Part shown: in pieces, positions 1 through 8,645 of the stretch | How positions within the stretch are numbered: position 1 is the first letter of the stretch | Layout of the letters: the number at the start of each line of letters is the position of its first letter | From: an uncultured Paraprevotella sp. | Lineage (GTDB): Bacteria; Bacteroidota; Bacteroidia; Bacteroidales; Bacteroidaceae | NCBI GenBank assembly: GCA_944321345.1 | Contig: CALUKY010000002.1 | Coordinates: 155,021 to 219,020, forward strand | Reading direction: 5' to 3' | Length of the DNA stretch: 64,000 nt | Made by a program: the position numbers and the translations under genes | Notes under the pieces: generated by a model | Seen by the model: only the letters and a program-made list of their open reading frames with translations | What the model was told of the DNA's origin: nothing | The model's database searches: none

Positions 1-1443
1 ATATTCAGTTACTGTTTCCGACCCCACGAACTCACCATAACCAAACAGATTTCCTTGTGCATCCCATAATTTCATATAAATATGACACTGGTCTGTTGTC
101 AGGTTACCCGGTTTTGTACCATTGGTTATAGGCATTGGCTTATATTTGTAATAGCCAATCATCTTTGTGGGGCGTGCTCCAGTAAACGGACGACCAAAGG
201 AAACACTGGCAGAAGGATTACTCATATTGGTCTTGTATTTACCGATAAACAGATTACCTGCGGCAGATCCAACCAAAGTAACTCCGGTCAAACTATTCAA
301 TTTTGCCGCCTTACCTTTGTAAGCATCCGTTCCGGAAACAGGAGATGTCGTAGCATCATAACCTCCCGCCAGACCTGAAGTCACTCCTTCATTTCCACTG
401 GCCCAATAAGCATTCGGATCGTCATAATTATCCGCCACATTATTCGGATACCAGTTTTTACCATTTTGAGTCCAAGTATCAAAGTTCAGATTTGGGATAG
501 TTGCTATCGTTTCTGTCTGGAAAGTAGCAGTTTCACCAGCCTCGCCATCCACCAGAATTCTCCATTCATACCCTGTCGCATCTTTCAGTCCTCCAATAGT
601 TGCTGTAAAAGCAGTCGTAGTCTGCATCTTAACAGAATCCGCAGGCAGCTTTGTCCACCCTTCCTGACCGCTCTCCCGATACTCGATAACAGGAGTAGCT
701 CCAGCACGCACACTTCCCGAAACATCCGCTTTTTTAGCCCAAGCATTTACATCACCAATAAATGAAGCCTGATTCGTCGGTTGTACATCTACAGTCCACT
801 CTGAAATGAAACGTCCACTTCTATAAAATTTAAACTTTTGCGGACGTGTAAAGTCCGTCACCGTAGAAGGATCCGGCAAAATCTCCGTATTGCTTCCTTC
901 CAGCTGCAGTTTATGAATCTGGACATTCTGGAAAGAACGATCTTTCTCTATATATATTATAGCGATATGATCTTGTGGATTAATCTGTGGTTCTCCAACC
1001 TGATACTCCACTTCAACCAAACGGGAAATTTCTTGCGTTACTTTTAAAGTCCAAATATAATCCTGATAAGTTCTCAACAAGAATTTCACAGGTTTGGTAA
1101 AATCTATAGCCGTATTGGCATTAGCCGGCAGGTCATTTAAGGAAGTAAAGCTATAATGCGGAAACTGAGAGTAATGTATGCAAACAGATGAATCGGGAAT
1201 AATCTCAGACTCCGCATTGGCTACCAGTTTCGTAATCGGCAAGCTATCCAGAAAAGCATTCTCACCAACTGTCAATTCGATAACATGGCGCTGCACGTCG
1301 ATCTTGGCACTTCCCTGCATATCAAACACTTCAATATCCTGGATTACTCCCTCAATATAAGGATAAGGAATATCGTTCTTAATACACGATGTCAAGCCCA
1401 AACAGGCAATCAATAAAGCAGTTCTAAATATTCTTTTGGTCAT
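1..1443 (-). CDS. PCMD-domain surface lipoprotein (3' end beyond window)
   Basis: ATG at 1443; 481 codons lie in the window and the frame is still open at base 1. The N-terminus is a lipoprotein signal with lipobox ending at Cys20 (LTSC). Two related Ig-like repeats follow, each ending in a D-F-T-[KR]-P..KF..W.[LV].V pattern (about residues 30-150 and 150-235), then a third short beta-rich segment. From about residue 320 comes a PCMD (putative carbohydrate metabolism) domain beginning IPNLNFDTW. That domain closely resembles the C-terminus of the lipoprotein at 2198-3901; by that comparison roughly 65 residues are missing beyond the window. It is the last visible gene of the operon, 15 bp after the beta-barrel gene. 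I infer outer-membrane anchoring and possible glycan binding; the true ligand is unknown. Confidence 0.85.
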   Translation of the reverse strand, partial: MTKRIFRTALLIACLGLTSCIKNDIPYPYIEGVIQDIEVFDMQGSAKIDVQRHVIELTVGENAFLDSLPITKLVANAESEIIPDSSVCIHYSQFPHYSFTSLNDLPANANTAIDFTKPVKFLLRTYQDYIWTLKVTQEISRLVEVEYQVGEPQINPQDHIAIIYIEKDRSFQNVQIHKLQLEGSNTEILPDPSTVTDFTRPQKFKFYRSGRFISEWTVDVQPTNQASFIGDVNAWAKKADVSGSVRAGATPVIEYRESGQEGWTKLPADSVKMQTTTAFTATIGGLKDATGYEWRILVDGEAGETATFQTETIATIPNLNFDTWTQNGKNWYPNNVADNYDDPNAYWASGNEGVTSGLAGGYDATTSPVSGTDAYKGKAAKLNSLTGVTLVGSAAGNLFIGKYKTNMSNPSASVSFGRPFTGARPTKMIGYYKYKPMPITNGTKPGNLTTDQCHIYMKLWDAQGNLFGYGEFVGSETVTEY

Positions 1444-1458
1444 AATCCTGAATGGCTG

Positions 1459-2187
1459 TTAAAAGTAAGTACAAAGACCCAAGTTCACTGAGAAGATGTT
1501 AATTTTAAAGTCTGCAGAACTTTTTCTGAAAGAACCGGACTCCACCTGATTCGTTACCTGATCAATCCACTGGAAGTTCAAACCCAAAATATCTATTGAC
1601 ACCTCGACAGCAAGATTATTGGTGACAAAAGCCGTCAAACCCGGTGTCGCACCAATTTGAAGCTTATTGATCTTTTGATAAGTTCCGGTTTGGGTTTCTC
1701 CTTTTCCAGAGGTAACCTTACCCTGACTGTATCCATAAGTCAAACTTAATTCATTGAAGAATCCGAAGATCTTACTGGAACCCAGACTCATATAAGTTCG
1801 AATAAAACCTGTAGTGGAGATTCCATGATCTATATAGCCATAATCATTAAGACTAAAACTCAAATCATCACCCAAATCCAAATTAAGCTGGCCCAGATCA
1901 ATATATGTACGAGAGTAACGGGCACGTATACCTGCCGCAATATTATCCTTAAAGAAATATGCTGCATGCGGACTGACGCTACAAGTATATCCCTCTCCTT
2001 TTACCTTATCCAGAATAAGGAACTGGTAATTACTACCCATCATTTCCAGATAAGAGAAAGAAATACCTCCTGTCCAGGTTCCTTTTGGAACAAAAAGTGA
2101 ATTCGTAATCTCTCTATCATAACTTTTCCGTGCATGGGAAATTCCCACACACAGAAAAGCCAAAATCATAATCAGATATTTTTTCAT
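1459..2187 (-). CDS. Small outer-membrane beta-barrel protein
   Basis: 242 aa with a classic signal peptide (MKKYLIMILAFLCVGISHA). The mature part consists of alternating beta-strand-like segments and ends in an aromatic residue (..LGLCTYF), as expected of an outer-membrane barrel of about 8-10 strands. It resembles the generic OMP_b-brl/PorT-like class of Bacteroidota, but I recognise no specific family. It lies inside the lipoprotein operon, 10 bp after the gene ending at 2198 and 15 bp before the gene starting at 1443. Translation is therefore probably coupled, and the barrel may anchor or assemble the neighbouring lipoproteins (inference). Confidence 0.8.
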   Translation of the reverse strand: MKKYLIMILAFLCVGISHARKSYDREITNSLFVPKGTWTGGISFSYLEMMGSNYQFLILDKVKGEGYTCSVSPHAAYFFKDNIAAGIRARYSRTYIDLGQLNLDLGDDLSFSLNDYGYIDHGISTTGFIRTYMSLGSSKIFGFFNELSLTYGYSQGKVTSGKGETQTGTYQKINKLQIGATPGLTAFVTNNLAVEVSIDILGLNFQWIDQVTNQVESGSFRKSSADFKINIFSVNLGLCTYF

Positions 2188-2197
2188 TCAATAATGA

Positions 2198-3901
2198 TTA
2201 ATCGTATGATAATTCAAATTCATCAATCCACAAGGTACTGTTTGCTCCTACCTGACCGGTTACTTTAGAACCTTCAAAATGGCCACCGTAATGACTGGAG
2301 GTTGCTACAATGGTTATCTTTGCTGCCTTTTGTGTCGGGTCACTATAAACAACATCAAAAGAGAACGGTGTATATTCAGCTACATTTTCTTTTCCAACAA
2401 ACTCACCGAAACCGATCTGATTGCCGTTGGCATCCCATACGGTCAGATAAATATTACATTCATCAGTTGTCAGATTTCCCGGATATGATCCATTATTGAT
2501 CGCTTTTGGAGAATATTTATAGTAGCCAGATAACTTAGTTGGACGCGCTCCTGTATAAGGACGGCCAAAAGACACACTGGCAGAAGGATTACTCATATTG
2601 GTACTATAGCTACCTATAAACAAGTTTCCGGCAGCAGAACCAACCAAAGTAATTCCCGTAATTGTATGCAATTTTGCGGCACTTCCTTTCACTACATCCT
2701 CTGATTCTTTTTCAGTAATCGGATCATGGCTTCCGGCCAAAAAAGAAGTAACTCCAGTATTTCCAGAAGCCCAATAGCTGTCGGCGGCATCAGCATTGGC
2801 AAACCAGTTCTTGCCACTTTGACTCCAAGTATCAAAGTTCAAATTCGGAATTTCTACGTATTCTTCAGTAATAAATGAACAAACGTCACCTTCTGTTTCT
2901 CCGCAAACAATCTTATATTGATATTCTGTTCCGAAATCAAGCGCCTTTACCTTGGCGGTGTACTCTGTCGTTGCTCCTACTTTTTCAGCAGCAACAGTCT
3001 GCCATTCTGCATCAGTACTCTTCTTATATTTAAACTGTACAGGGGCTTCCGGCTCTACAAAGGAACACATACCATCCAAAATAGCATATTTACCCCACAC
3101 CTTTGAATTATCTGCCGAAATAGGAATTGTAGAAAGACCATCCGGCTTTACAGGAACTCCTAAGGTAACTTCGTATTCTGTCTTGTTTTGGTTTACACTA
3201 ACAGTAATGTTACCCGTTCCGTTATTATCGACATCAAACTTCACAATATAGTGGCAAGCAGCCTGTGCCTTATCCGTAATTTTCTGGGTAAACTGACGAG
3301 CCTCGGTCCCATCTTTCGGAGTAAAAGTCAACGTAACATTCAAAGGCTGATCTACCAGAGCAAACGCCGCACGTGTTTCATCTGCTGCAAAAGGCAGTTC
3401 AAAACCTTCGTTTCCTGATACTGTTGCCGAATATTCTGAAAAGCGAGTCTTAAACTGATCTGTATAAGTTACGGAAACCTTGCTTTGAGCCAGTTTACAG
3501 GTAACAGTCACAGTTTGCGCTTCGTTCGGCTTGATCGTAACGCTCTGTTCACCTTTATAAACCGGTTCTGCATCAAAACCTTGTGCAGCTTCCTTTCCAA
3601 AAGAATAGGCTGTAACATTATATTCGGTTCCTGCAGGTACCAGGAAACTTTCTCCCTGAATCTCAGTCCAGTTGTCTGCATGTTTGAAGACTGTACCATC
3701 AGTTGTCTTTATGTCTACGGCAATCTGTTCGGCATCCGCCGCACGAGTCTGCAGAGTTTTATCAATTTCTATTCCGGAAAACTGAATGTATCCTTCTCCT
3801 CCAAAATTCTCCTCCGACTGACAGGCTGTAAATAAAGCCAATCCCAAAGAGAAGACACCAGGCAATATATATTTTGTATTCATGATTCTTTTGCTATTCA
3901 T
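2198..3901 (-). CDS. DUF4493-PCMD lipoprotein
   Basis: 567 aa; lipobox Cys27 (LFTAC) followed by Q-S-E-E, an acidic stretch like the lipoprotein export signals that send Bacteroidota lipoproteins to the cell surface. Domain order: DUF4493-like beta module (about 35-235), a short fibronectin/Ig-like module (about 250-345), then a PCMD domain (about 348-567) starting IPNLNFDTW. The start codon lies 2 bp after the stop of the upstream gene (TAATTATG); a second ATG at 3883 would also leave a complete signal peptide. The PCMD part is near-identical in layout to that of the gene at 1-1443, pointing to an internal duplication. The cluster suggests a surface structure; substrate unknown. Confidence 0.88.
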   Translation of the reverse strand: MNSKRIMNTKYILPGVFSLGLALFTACQSEENFGGEGYIQFSGIEIDKTLQTRAADAEQIAVDIKTTDGTVFKHADNWTEIQGESFLVPAGTEYNVTAYSFGKEAAQGFDAEPVYKGEQSVTIKPNEAQTVTVTCKLAQSKVSVTYTDQFKTRFSEYSATVSGNEGFELPFAADETRAAFALVDQPLNVTLTFTPKDGTEARQFTQKITDKAQAACHYIVKFDVDNNGTGNITVSVNQNKTEYEVTLGVPVKPDGLSTIPISADNSKVWGKYAILDGMCSFVEPEAPVQFKYKKSTDAEWQTVAAEKVGATTEYTAKVKALDFGTEYQYKIVCGETEGDVCSFITEEYVEIPNLNFDTWSQSGKNWFANADAADSYWASGNTGVTSFLAGSHDPITEKESEDVVKGSAAKLHTITGITLVGSAAGNLFIGSYSTNMSNPSASVSFGRPYTGARPTKLSGYYKYSPKAINNGSYPGNLTTDECNIYLTVWDANGNQIGFGEFVGKENVAEYTPFSFDVVYSDPTQKAAKITIVATSSHYGGHFEGSKVTGQVGANSTLWIDEFELSYD

Positions 3902-3903
3902 AA

Positions 3904-5241
3904 TTATTCCACAATATTTACCTTCAAGTCACCAGACTTCTCATTAGAAGCATTATCAACGACCTTAATTGTAAAGGTGTTCGTACTGGCCCCATACAAC
4001 TTCAAAAGCCCCATAAAGGTGGTTACATCAAACACATATTCCGTTTTTCCGGCAATCACTTCTCCCGGCTGAATCAGACCAATTCCTTCTTGAGTTTCCA
4101 GAGAACCAGTGAGAACGCCTTCCAACTCTCCCGGATTAGCCAGATCAAACTCTTCTGCCAGTCCGAAGCCTGCCAGTGTAGACATGAAAGATTCATTATC
4201 AGTATTAATTTTCACAAAAAGATTCTTGATACCATTCGGCGCCTTGATGGTAACGACCACCTGTTCGCCTTTATCAGCAGGATTGGTATATTCAGCAGGA
4301 AGTCCTTCAAAAGTGATGGCATTTTCTCCCGGTTCCGGATCCGTTCCTGAATCCGGATTATAGGTGATATTCTCGGATGGAATAGAAATTACCTCATCTT
4401 GTTCTGCAAAAGAAAAATCAACAGTAATTCCCAACTGAATATGTGAAGTAGAGGCACCATCCTCATTCAGATTAATGACAAAAGCATCTCCCGCTTCCAA
4501 TTTTGTATTACCATCTGCGTCAGCAGGTTTTGTAACCGAATAAGTTCTTTGAATAAACTGAGACTCAACGCCTTCTGAGGCCTTAGTATTTGCTTTGATG
4601 GAAACCGTTATCGAGCTTTTGTTTTCAGGAACTGCAAAATAATACTTCTTATCAATATTATCCTTTGTGAAAATCTGAGAAGCTCCTTCACCATTATCCA
4701 CTGTAACAGAATAATCATCATTAAAAGCTTCTACAAAAGATTTATCCAACGCCAAAGCCACTTCTATGGTTTGAAGTTTGCATTCCAAAGACACATTAGT
4801 CGTCTGACCAGGTATAATTTCAAACTTACTCGTACCCATAAAATAAGGACGTTCAGAAACCAAGACTTCTGAACCATCAAAATTATAGGCATTTACTTCA
4901 TACTGTCCGGCTTGCAGAAGCATGTTCAGGTTTCCGTTATTTCCACCCAAATCGGCAACCTTACCCATTTCTACAATCTGCTCACCATTCTTAATCTCCA
5001 AAGTATAGTTCTGAACATTTACTTCTTCCGGATCAAAGACTCCGGGTTTTTCAACTCCCCCGGTTGCTTCCGCACGCGTTGAAACATTTACCTTGGAATT
5101 ATTCTCCAAATTCAATTTGATACGTCCCTGATTGGCCTCTACCAGATCCTCTTTTCCCCAAAGTTCATCTTTCAATTCACAAGAAGTCAATCCAAAGACA
5201 CTCAGGACTGCAATAATCAGATATATTTTTTTCATATTCAT
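3904..5241 (-). CDS. DUF4493 lipoprotein with extra C-terminal domain
   Basis: 445 aa. The signal peptide ends in LTSC with Cys21, followed by E-L-K-D-E, which fits a K-(D/E)2-type surface-export signal known from other Bacteroidota. Residues about 35-275 form a DUF4493-type module (markers: a parallel N-Y-T-L-E-I strand, Q-Y-E-V-N-A-Y-N-F, then a second half with S-V-T-V-D-N-G-E). After an acidic proline-rich linker (about 290-310) comes a separate beta-rich domain of about 135 residues that I do not recognise. Second of five operon genes; its stop overlaps the start region of the next by a 2-bp gap. An alternative start is ATG 5235. Confidence 0.85.
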   Translation of the reverse strand: MNMKKIYLIIAVLSVFGLTSCELKDELWGKEDLVEANQGRIKLNLENNSKVNVSTRAEATGGVEKPGVFDPEEVNVQNYTLEIKNGEQIVEMGKVADLGGNNGNLNMLLQAGQYEVNAYNFDGSEVLVSERPYFMGTSKFEIIPGQTTNVSLECKLQTIEVALALDKSFVEAFNDDYSVTVDNGEGASQIFTKDNIDKKYYFAVPENKSSITVSIKANTKASEGVESQFIQRTYSVTKPADADGNTKLEAGDAFVINLNEDGASTSHIQLGITVDFSFAEQDEVISIPSENITYNPDSGTDPEPGENAITFEGLPAEYTNPADKGEQVVVTIKAPNGIKNLFVKINTDNESFMSTLAGFGLAEEFDLANPGELEGVLTGSLETQEGIGLIQPGEVIAGKTEYVFDVTTFMGLLKLYGASTNTFTIKVVDNASNEKSGDLKVNIVE

Positions 5242-5268
5242 AATCTTATTCCTTAACCTTAATACAAA

Positions 5269-6075
5269 TTACTTGATAATCTCATTTGGAACCACGATAT
5301 CAATAGTTTCCTCGGTCAATCCGGAATCAACGATAACATCCAGACCAAACTTTCCTCCCTCTATTTCTGTTACGTCTGGCTTAAAGGTAATTTTCAACAA
5401 AGTCTGTGGTTTCAAGGTAACTTTTTTAGAAGTAACAAAACCTTCCGGCGTAGCCACTTCACCATACTTATCTTTCAGCGTAAAGTTCAAAGTCACTTCT
5501 TCACCTTCGGCATCTGCTTTCAGGAAAAGATCCTGGCCCACATTTGCCTTTGACAACACAATAGCCTCTTCCATATGTTTTGTCTTTACAGAAACTTCGC
5601 AATCGGAATAATAAGAATCAAAAGAGGCATCGTAGTTTACATTCACCTTAGCCGCAGTAGGCTTGCACTGAAAAGCCAGTTTTTTGGTGGATCCAGGATT
5701 TAAAGTAAATGTTTCATTTCCGGTTACCAGCAAATGATCAAAGCTGGCAGCTTCTTCTTGTCCGTAAGAAGCAACCATGGTATAGCTTGCTCCCGACTCA
5801 AGTTCCATTTCTAAAGGCCAATCACTATATAAGCCTTCCTTTACCACAGACCCATCACTTGTTTTTGTCAGTTTTAGTGTATAGTTGTTTATGTTAGAAT
5901 AATCACTCTCGTTGATCGCTTTAGTATGCTTTACAGCTTCCTCTCCATCAAACGAAAAATCTGTACACAAATCAACTTGCAAAACACCAGTACCCTCCGT
6001 CATAATTTCATTTTGGGAACATGATACAACAAGGCTTCCCGTCATCAAAAGCATTGAATAAAATAAATTTTTCAT
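5269..6075 (-). CDS. DUF4493 lipoprotein, first gene of operon
   Basis: 268 aa with lipobox Cys19 (LVVSC). Almost the whole mature protein is one DUF4493 module: an N-terminal half with N-N-Y-T-L-K-L and S-Y-T-M-V-A-S-Y-G, then a second half with K-V-N-V-N-Y-D-A-S-F and E-E-V-T-L-N-F-T-L. The same order of strands occurs in the next two genes, so the three are probably paralogues that differ by what is added at the C-terminus (nothing, an unknown domain, or Ig plus PCMD). It is preceded by a good -7 box at 6109-6116 and followed after 27 bp by the next gene. Function unknown; surface location is an inference. Confidence 0.85.
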   Translation of the reverse strand: MKNLFYSMLLMTGSLVVSCSQNEIMTEGTGVLQVDLCTDFSFDGEEAVKHTKAINESDYSNINNYTLKLTKTSDGSVVKEGLYSDWPLEMELESGASYTMVASYGQEEAASFDHLLVTGNETFTLNPGSTKKLAFQCKPTAAKVNVNYDASFDSYYSDCEVSVKTKHMEEAIVLSKANVGQDLFLKADAEGEEVTLNFTLKDKYGEVATPEGFVTSKKVTLKPQTLLKITFKPDVTEIEGGKFGLDVIVDSGLTEETIDIVVPNEIIK

Positions 6076-6108
6076 AATGTATGTTCTTGTATTATTCTTA
6101 TTTTAATG

Positions 6109-6116
6109 CAAAAATA
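6109..6116 (-). promoter_or_regulatory. -7 box of the DUF4493/PCMD operon, with upstream dyad
   Basis: Read on the minus strand this is TATTTTTG, a match to the Bacteroides -7 consensus TAnnTTTG, 33 bp before the first ATG. No TTTG lies at the usual -33 distance. Instead, a 6-bp inverted repeat (TTGGGA at 6132-6137 and TCCCAA at 6159-6164) covers the upstream side, which may be an activator or repressor site. Confidence 0.55.
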
Positions 6117-6225
6117 TAAAACACCAGTCTTTTGGGACTTAATTTACGGTACAAAAAATCCCAATGACCATTATTTCCATTTTTTCCTGCCGTTTTTAGG
6201 GAACGAAATGAGGAAGACCGGATTT

Positions 6226-6909
6226 TCATTCTTTAACAGCACGTAAAATAACCACATTATTTAAAGGGCGATCCATAGAATCGGTCTTGCATTTCTGTAT
6301 CTTTTTCACCACAGAAAGACCTTCAATAACCTCCCCAAAAACGGTGTACTGACCATCCAGATTGGGAGCACCGCCATATTGTTCATAATTATTATAATGC
6401 TCGTAATTAAATTTTACAATTCCTCCTGTCTGTTCCAAAACATAAGGCTGCATATTCTGCAATGCTGTGGGAGTATAATATTTACCCCAAACAATATAGA
6501 ACTGAGAACCATGACTGCGCCGTTGCGGATTCACCTCATCGGGTTCACGAGCCATAGCTACAGCCCCTCGCATATGATAAGAATAAGGCCAGCCTATTTC
6601 TGCCGGTAAAGTATATCCCGGACCTCCCTCACCCAATTCTTTCCCTCTAGGAGCATCTTTCGAATCAGGATCACCTGCCTGGATAATATAATCTTTTATC
6701 ACCCGATGAAAAAGAAGACCGTCATAATATCCTTCAGCAACCAGTTTCAGAAAATTGTCACGATGTTTCGGAGTATCATTGTTTAAAGCGATCCGGATCA
6801 CCCCCATATTTGTTTCCAGACGTACCACAGAATGTTCTTTTTCACCTTGCGAAAAACAAGGCATGATCACACTGTACAGGAAGAACAAAAACATGCTTAT
6901 ATTTTTCAT
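6226..6909 (-). CDS. Peptidyl-prolyl cis-trans isomerase, cyclophilin type
   Basis: 227 aa with an N-terminal hydrophobic signal (cleavage probably after CFSQ), so exported to the periplasm. Cyclophilin signatures are visible: FHRVIKDYIIQAGDP around residues 68-82 with the catalytic Arg, the G-x-V-A-M-A-R block, and S-Q-F-Y-I-V in place of the usual QFFI. An insertion of about 40 residues (YYTPTALQNMQPYV.. to NLDGQYTVFGEV) separates the last core strands, as is common in Bacteroidota homologues. It likely assists folding of secreted proteins. It is transcribed divergently from the dcw cluster from a -7 box at 6938-6945. Confidence 0.92.
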   Translation of the reverse strand: MKNISMFLFFLYSVIMPCFSQGEKEHSVVRLETNMGVIRIALNNDTPKHRDNFLKLVAEGYYDGLLFHRVIKDYIIQAGDPDSKDAPRGKELGEGGPGYTLPAEIGWPYSYHMRGAVAMAREPDEVNPQRRSHGSQFYIVWGKYYTPTALQNMQPYVLEQTGGIVKFNYEHYNNYEQYGGAPNLDGQYTVFGEVIEGLSVVKKIQKCKTDSMDRPLNNVVILRAVKE

Positions 6910-6937
6910 GGAATTCCAAACGTTAAATATGGAGTTG

Positions 6938-6945
6938 CAAAGATA
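6938..6945 (-). promoter_or_regulatory. -7 box of the cyclophilin gene
   Basis: Minus-strand TATCTTTG matches TAnnTTTG and lies 29 bp upstream of the ATG at 6909. No clear -33 TTTG; only a TTTT appears near the expected distance. Confidence 0.5.
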
Positions 6946-7084
6946 GTAATTTTTGATCGTAAAAGCCTCAGCTATTATGATATTTCTCTACATTGCATAG
7001 AAATCCGGACTGTACTGAAGAGTTATCAACAAGGTGTTGAAAAAAAAAGTTACTATTATAAGGTGTAAGAACGTAGGTTTTTTG

Positions 7085-7092
7085 TAACTTTG
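7085..7092 (+). promoter_or_regulatory. -7 box in front of the dcw cluster
   Basis: TAACTTTG fits TAnnTTTG about 97 bp upstream of rsmH, giving a leader of about 90 nt. A -33 TTTG is not evident. The 243-bp divergent region 6946-7188 holds no open frame resembling MraZ, which precedes rsmH in many bacteria including Bacteroides. Confidence 0.55.
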
Positions 7093-7188
7093 AACGCAAA
7101 ACAAAAAGGCTCCGAATTTCATTCCCATTTATCAACGAGCATCTGAAATAGAAACATAACGAAAGTAATAAAACTGTTAAAAACGAAA

Positions 7189-8100
7189 ATGAAAAAAAAC
7201 AATGTTTATCATATTCCCGTATTGCTCAAAGAAACCGTAGACGGATTAAACATCAATCCGAACGGAGTATATGTGGATGTCACATTCGGAGGAGGAGGAC
7301 ACAGCCGTGAAATCCTAAGCAGGCTCTCATCCAAAGGGCATCTGTACAGCTTTGATCAGGACGAAGACGCCGAACAGAACATCATAAACGACAAACGGTT
7401 TACCTTCGTAAGAAGCAACTTCAGATACATCAAGAACTGGATGCGCTATTATGGCATAGACCAAGTAGACGGCATACTGGCAGACTTGGGAGTATCCAGC
7501 CATCACTTTGACGCGCAGGAAAGAGGATTCTCCTTTCGTTTCGACGCGGCACTGGATATGAGAATGAATCAAAAGGCCCAGCAAACCGCAGCCTCTATTG
7601 TCAACGAATACCCTGAAAGCCAACTGGCAGACTTGTTTTACCTTTACGGTGAATTGAAAAATGCCCGAAAAATAGCAGCTGCAATTGTAAAAGGCAGAAA
7701 CGAAAAACGTATAGAAACGACCGGAGATCTGATGGACACGATCAAGATGTTTTTCGAAAGAGACCGTGAGAAAAAAGAACTGGCAAAAGTTTTTCAGGCA
7801 CTCCGGATAGAGGTAAATCAGGAAATGCAGGCGCTCAAGGAAATGCTCACCGCATCGGCTTCCATATTAAAAACCGGAGGCAGGCTGTCGGTACTGACCT
7901 ATCATTCTTTGGAAGACCGCATGGTCAAGAACCTGATCAAATCGGGTAATGTAGAAGGTCATATAGAAAAAGACTTCTTCGGAAACACCCATGCACCACT
8001 GAAGGCCATCAATAACAAAGTAATCATTGCCTCGGAAGAGGAACAGGCAAACAACCCGCGAAGCAGAAGTGCCAAGCTAAGAATTGCCGAAAAGAAATAA
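7189..8100 (+). CDS. rsmH: 16S rRNA (cytosine(1402)-N4)-methyltransferase
   Basis: 303 aa, full family length. RsmH (MraW) uses S-adenosylmethionine to methylate N4 of C1402 in the 16S rRNA decoding centre. The SAM-binding glycine loop DVTFGGGGHS is at residues 30-39; further signatures are GILADLGVSSHHFD, ERGFSFR, LDMRM and the C-terminal N-N-P-R-S-R-S-A-K-L-R. It is the first gene of the dcw cluster in this genome, with no mraZ before it. The ftsL-like gene starts 16 bp after its stop. Confidence 0.97.
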   Translation: MKKNNVYHIPVLLKETVDGLNINPNGVYVDVTFGGGGHSREILSRLSSKGHLYSFDQDEDAEQNIINDKRFTFVRSNFRYIKNWMRYYGIDQVDGILADLGVSSHHFDAQERGFSFRFDAALDMRMNQKAQQTAASIVNEYPESQLADLFYLYGELKNARKIAAAIVKGRNEKRIETTGDLMDTIKMFFERDREKKELAKVFQALRIEVNQEMQALKEMLTASASILKTGGRLSVLTYHSLEDRMVKNLIKSGNVEGHIEKDFFGNTHAPLKAINNKVIIASEEEQANNPRSRSAKLRIAEKK

Positions 8101-8116
8101 ATTCTTAAAGAATAAC

Positions 8117-8644
8117 ATGAGAAAACGAAAAAATACACCCGATACCGCAGAGGAACAAGAGGAGCAGGAAATTCTGAGCATGCAGAATGAAACAACTTCC
8201 GAAGAATCTCAGGAAGAAGAGGAGGCAAATGAAGCTGTCACCGGCCATAGGGACCAGTCTCTTCCTGCCAAAGTAGAACGGTTTACCCAACGGGAAAGCC
8301 TCGGAAACAAAAGCAAAATAAGCCTGAAAGATATTCTCGGAGGAGAGATATTAACCCGAAGTACTTTCCGGAAACAGTTCGGTCTGATAGCCGTATGCGT
8401 ATTTTATGTCATTCTGTATATCACGAACAGATATCAGGCCCAACAAGAACTGATTGAGATAGAAGAACTTAAAATTGAACTACAAAAACAGAAATATTAT
8501 TCTCTGACCCGTTCCGGGGAATTCACCATCAGAAGCAGACAAAGTCAAGTGGAAAAAATGCTGAAGCAGACACCTGACAGTATGCTGGTAACCCCAAAAG
8601 AACCGCCATTTATCATCAGAATTAATACAGAAGAGGAAGAGTAA
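8117..8644 (+). CDS. ftsL: FtsL-like cell division protein
   Basis: 175 aa from the first ATG downstream of rsmH; an in-frame TTG at 8084 inside rsmH was rejected. The protein has a long basic/acidic cytoplasmic N-terminus (about 1-90, with Glu-rich runs), a single membrane segment (about 95-114, LIAVCVFYVILYITN), and a short periplasmic coiled coil starting Q-A-Q-Q-E-L-I-E-I-E-E-L-K. That topology and the position between rsmH and ftsI identify it as the FtsL equivalent of the FtsQLB/FtsWI divisome subcomplex. Proteobacterial FtsL is about 120 aa; the extra length is in the cytoplasmic tail. Confidence 0.88.
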   Translation: MRKRKNTPDTAEEQEEQEILSMQNETTSEESQEEEEANEAVTGHRDQSLPAKVERFTQRESLGNKSKISLKDILGGEILTRSTFRKQFGLIAVCVFYVILYITNRYQAQQELIEIEELKIELQKQKYYSLTRSGEFTIRSRQSQVEKMLKQTPDSMLVTPKEPPFIIRINTEEEE

Positions 8645-8645
8645 A

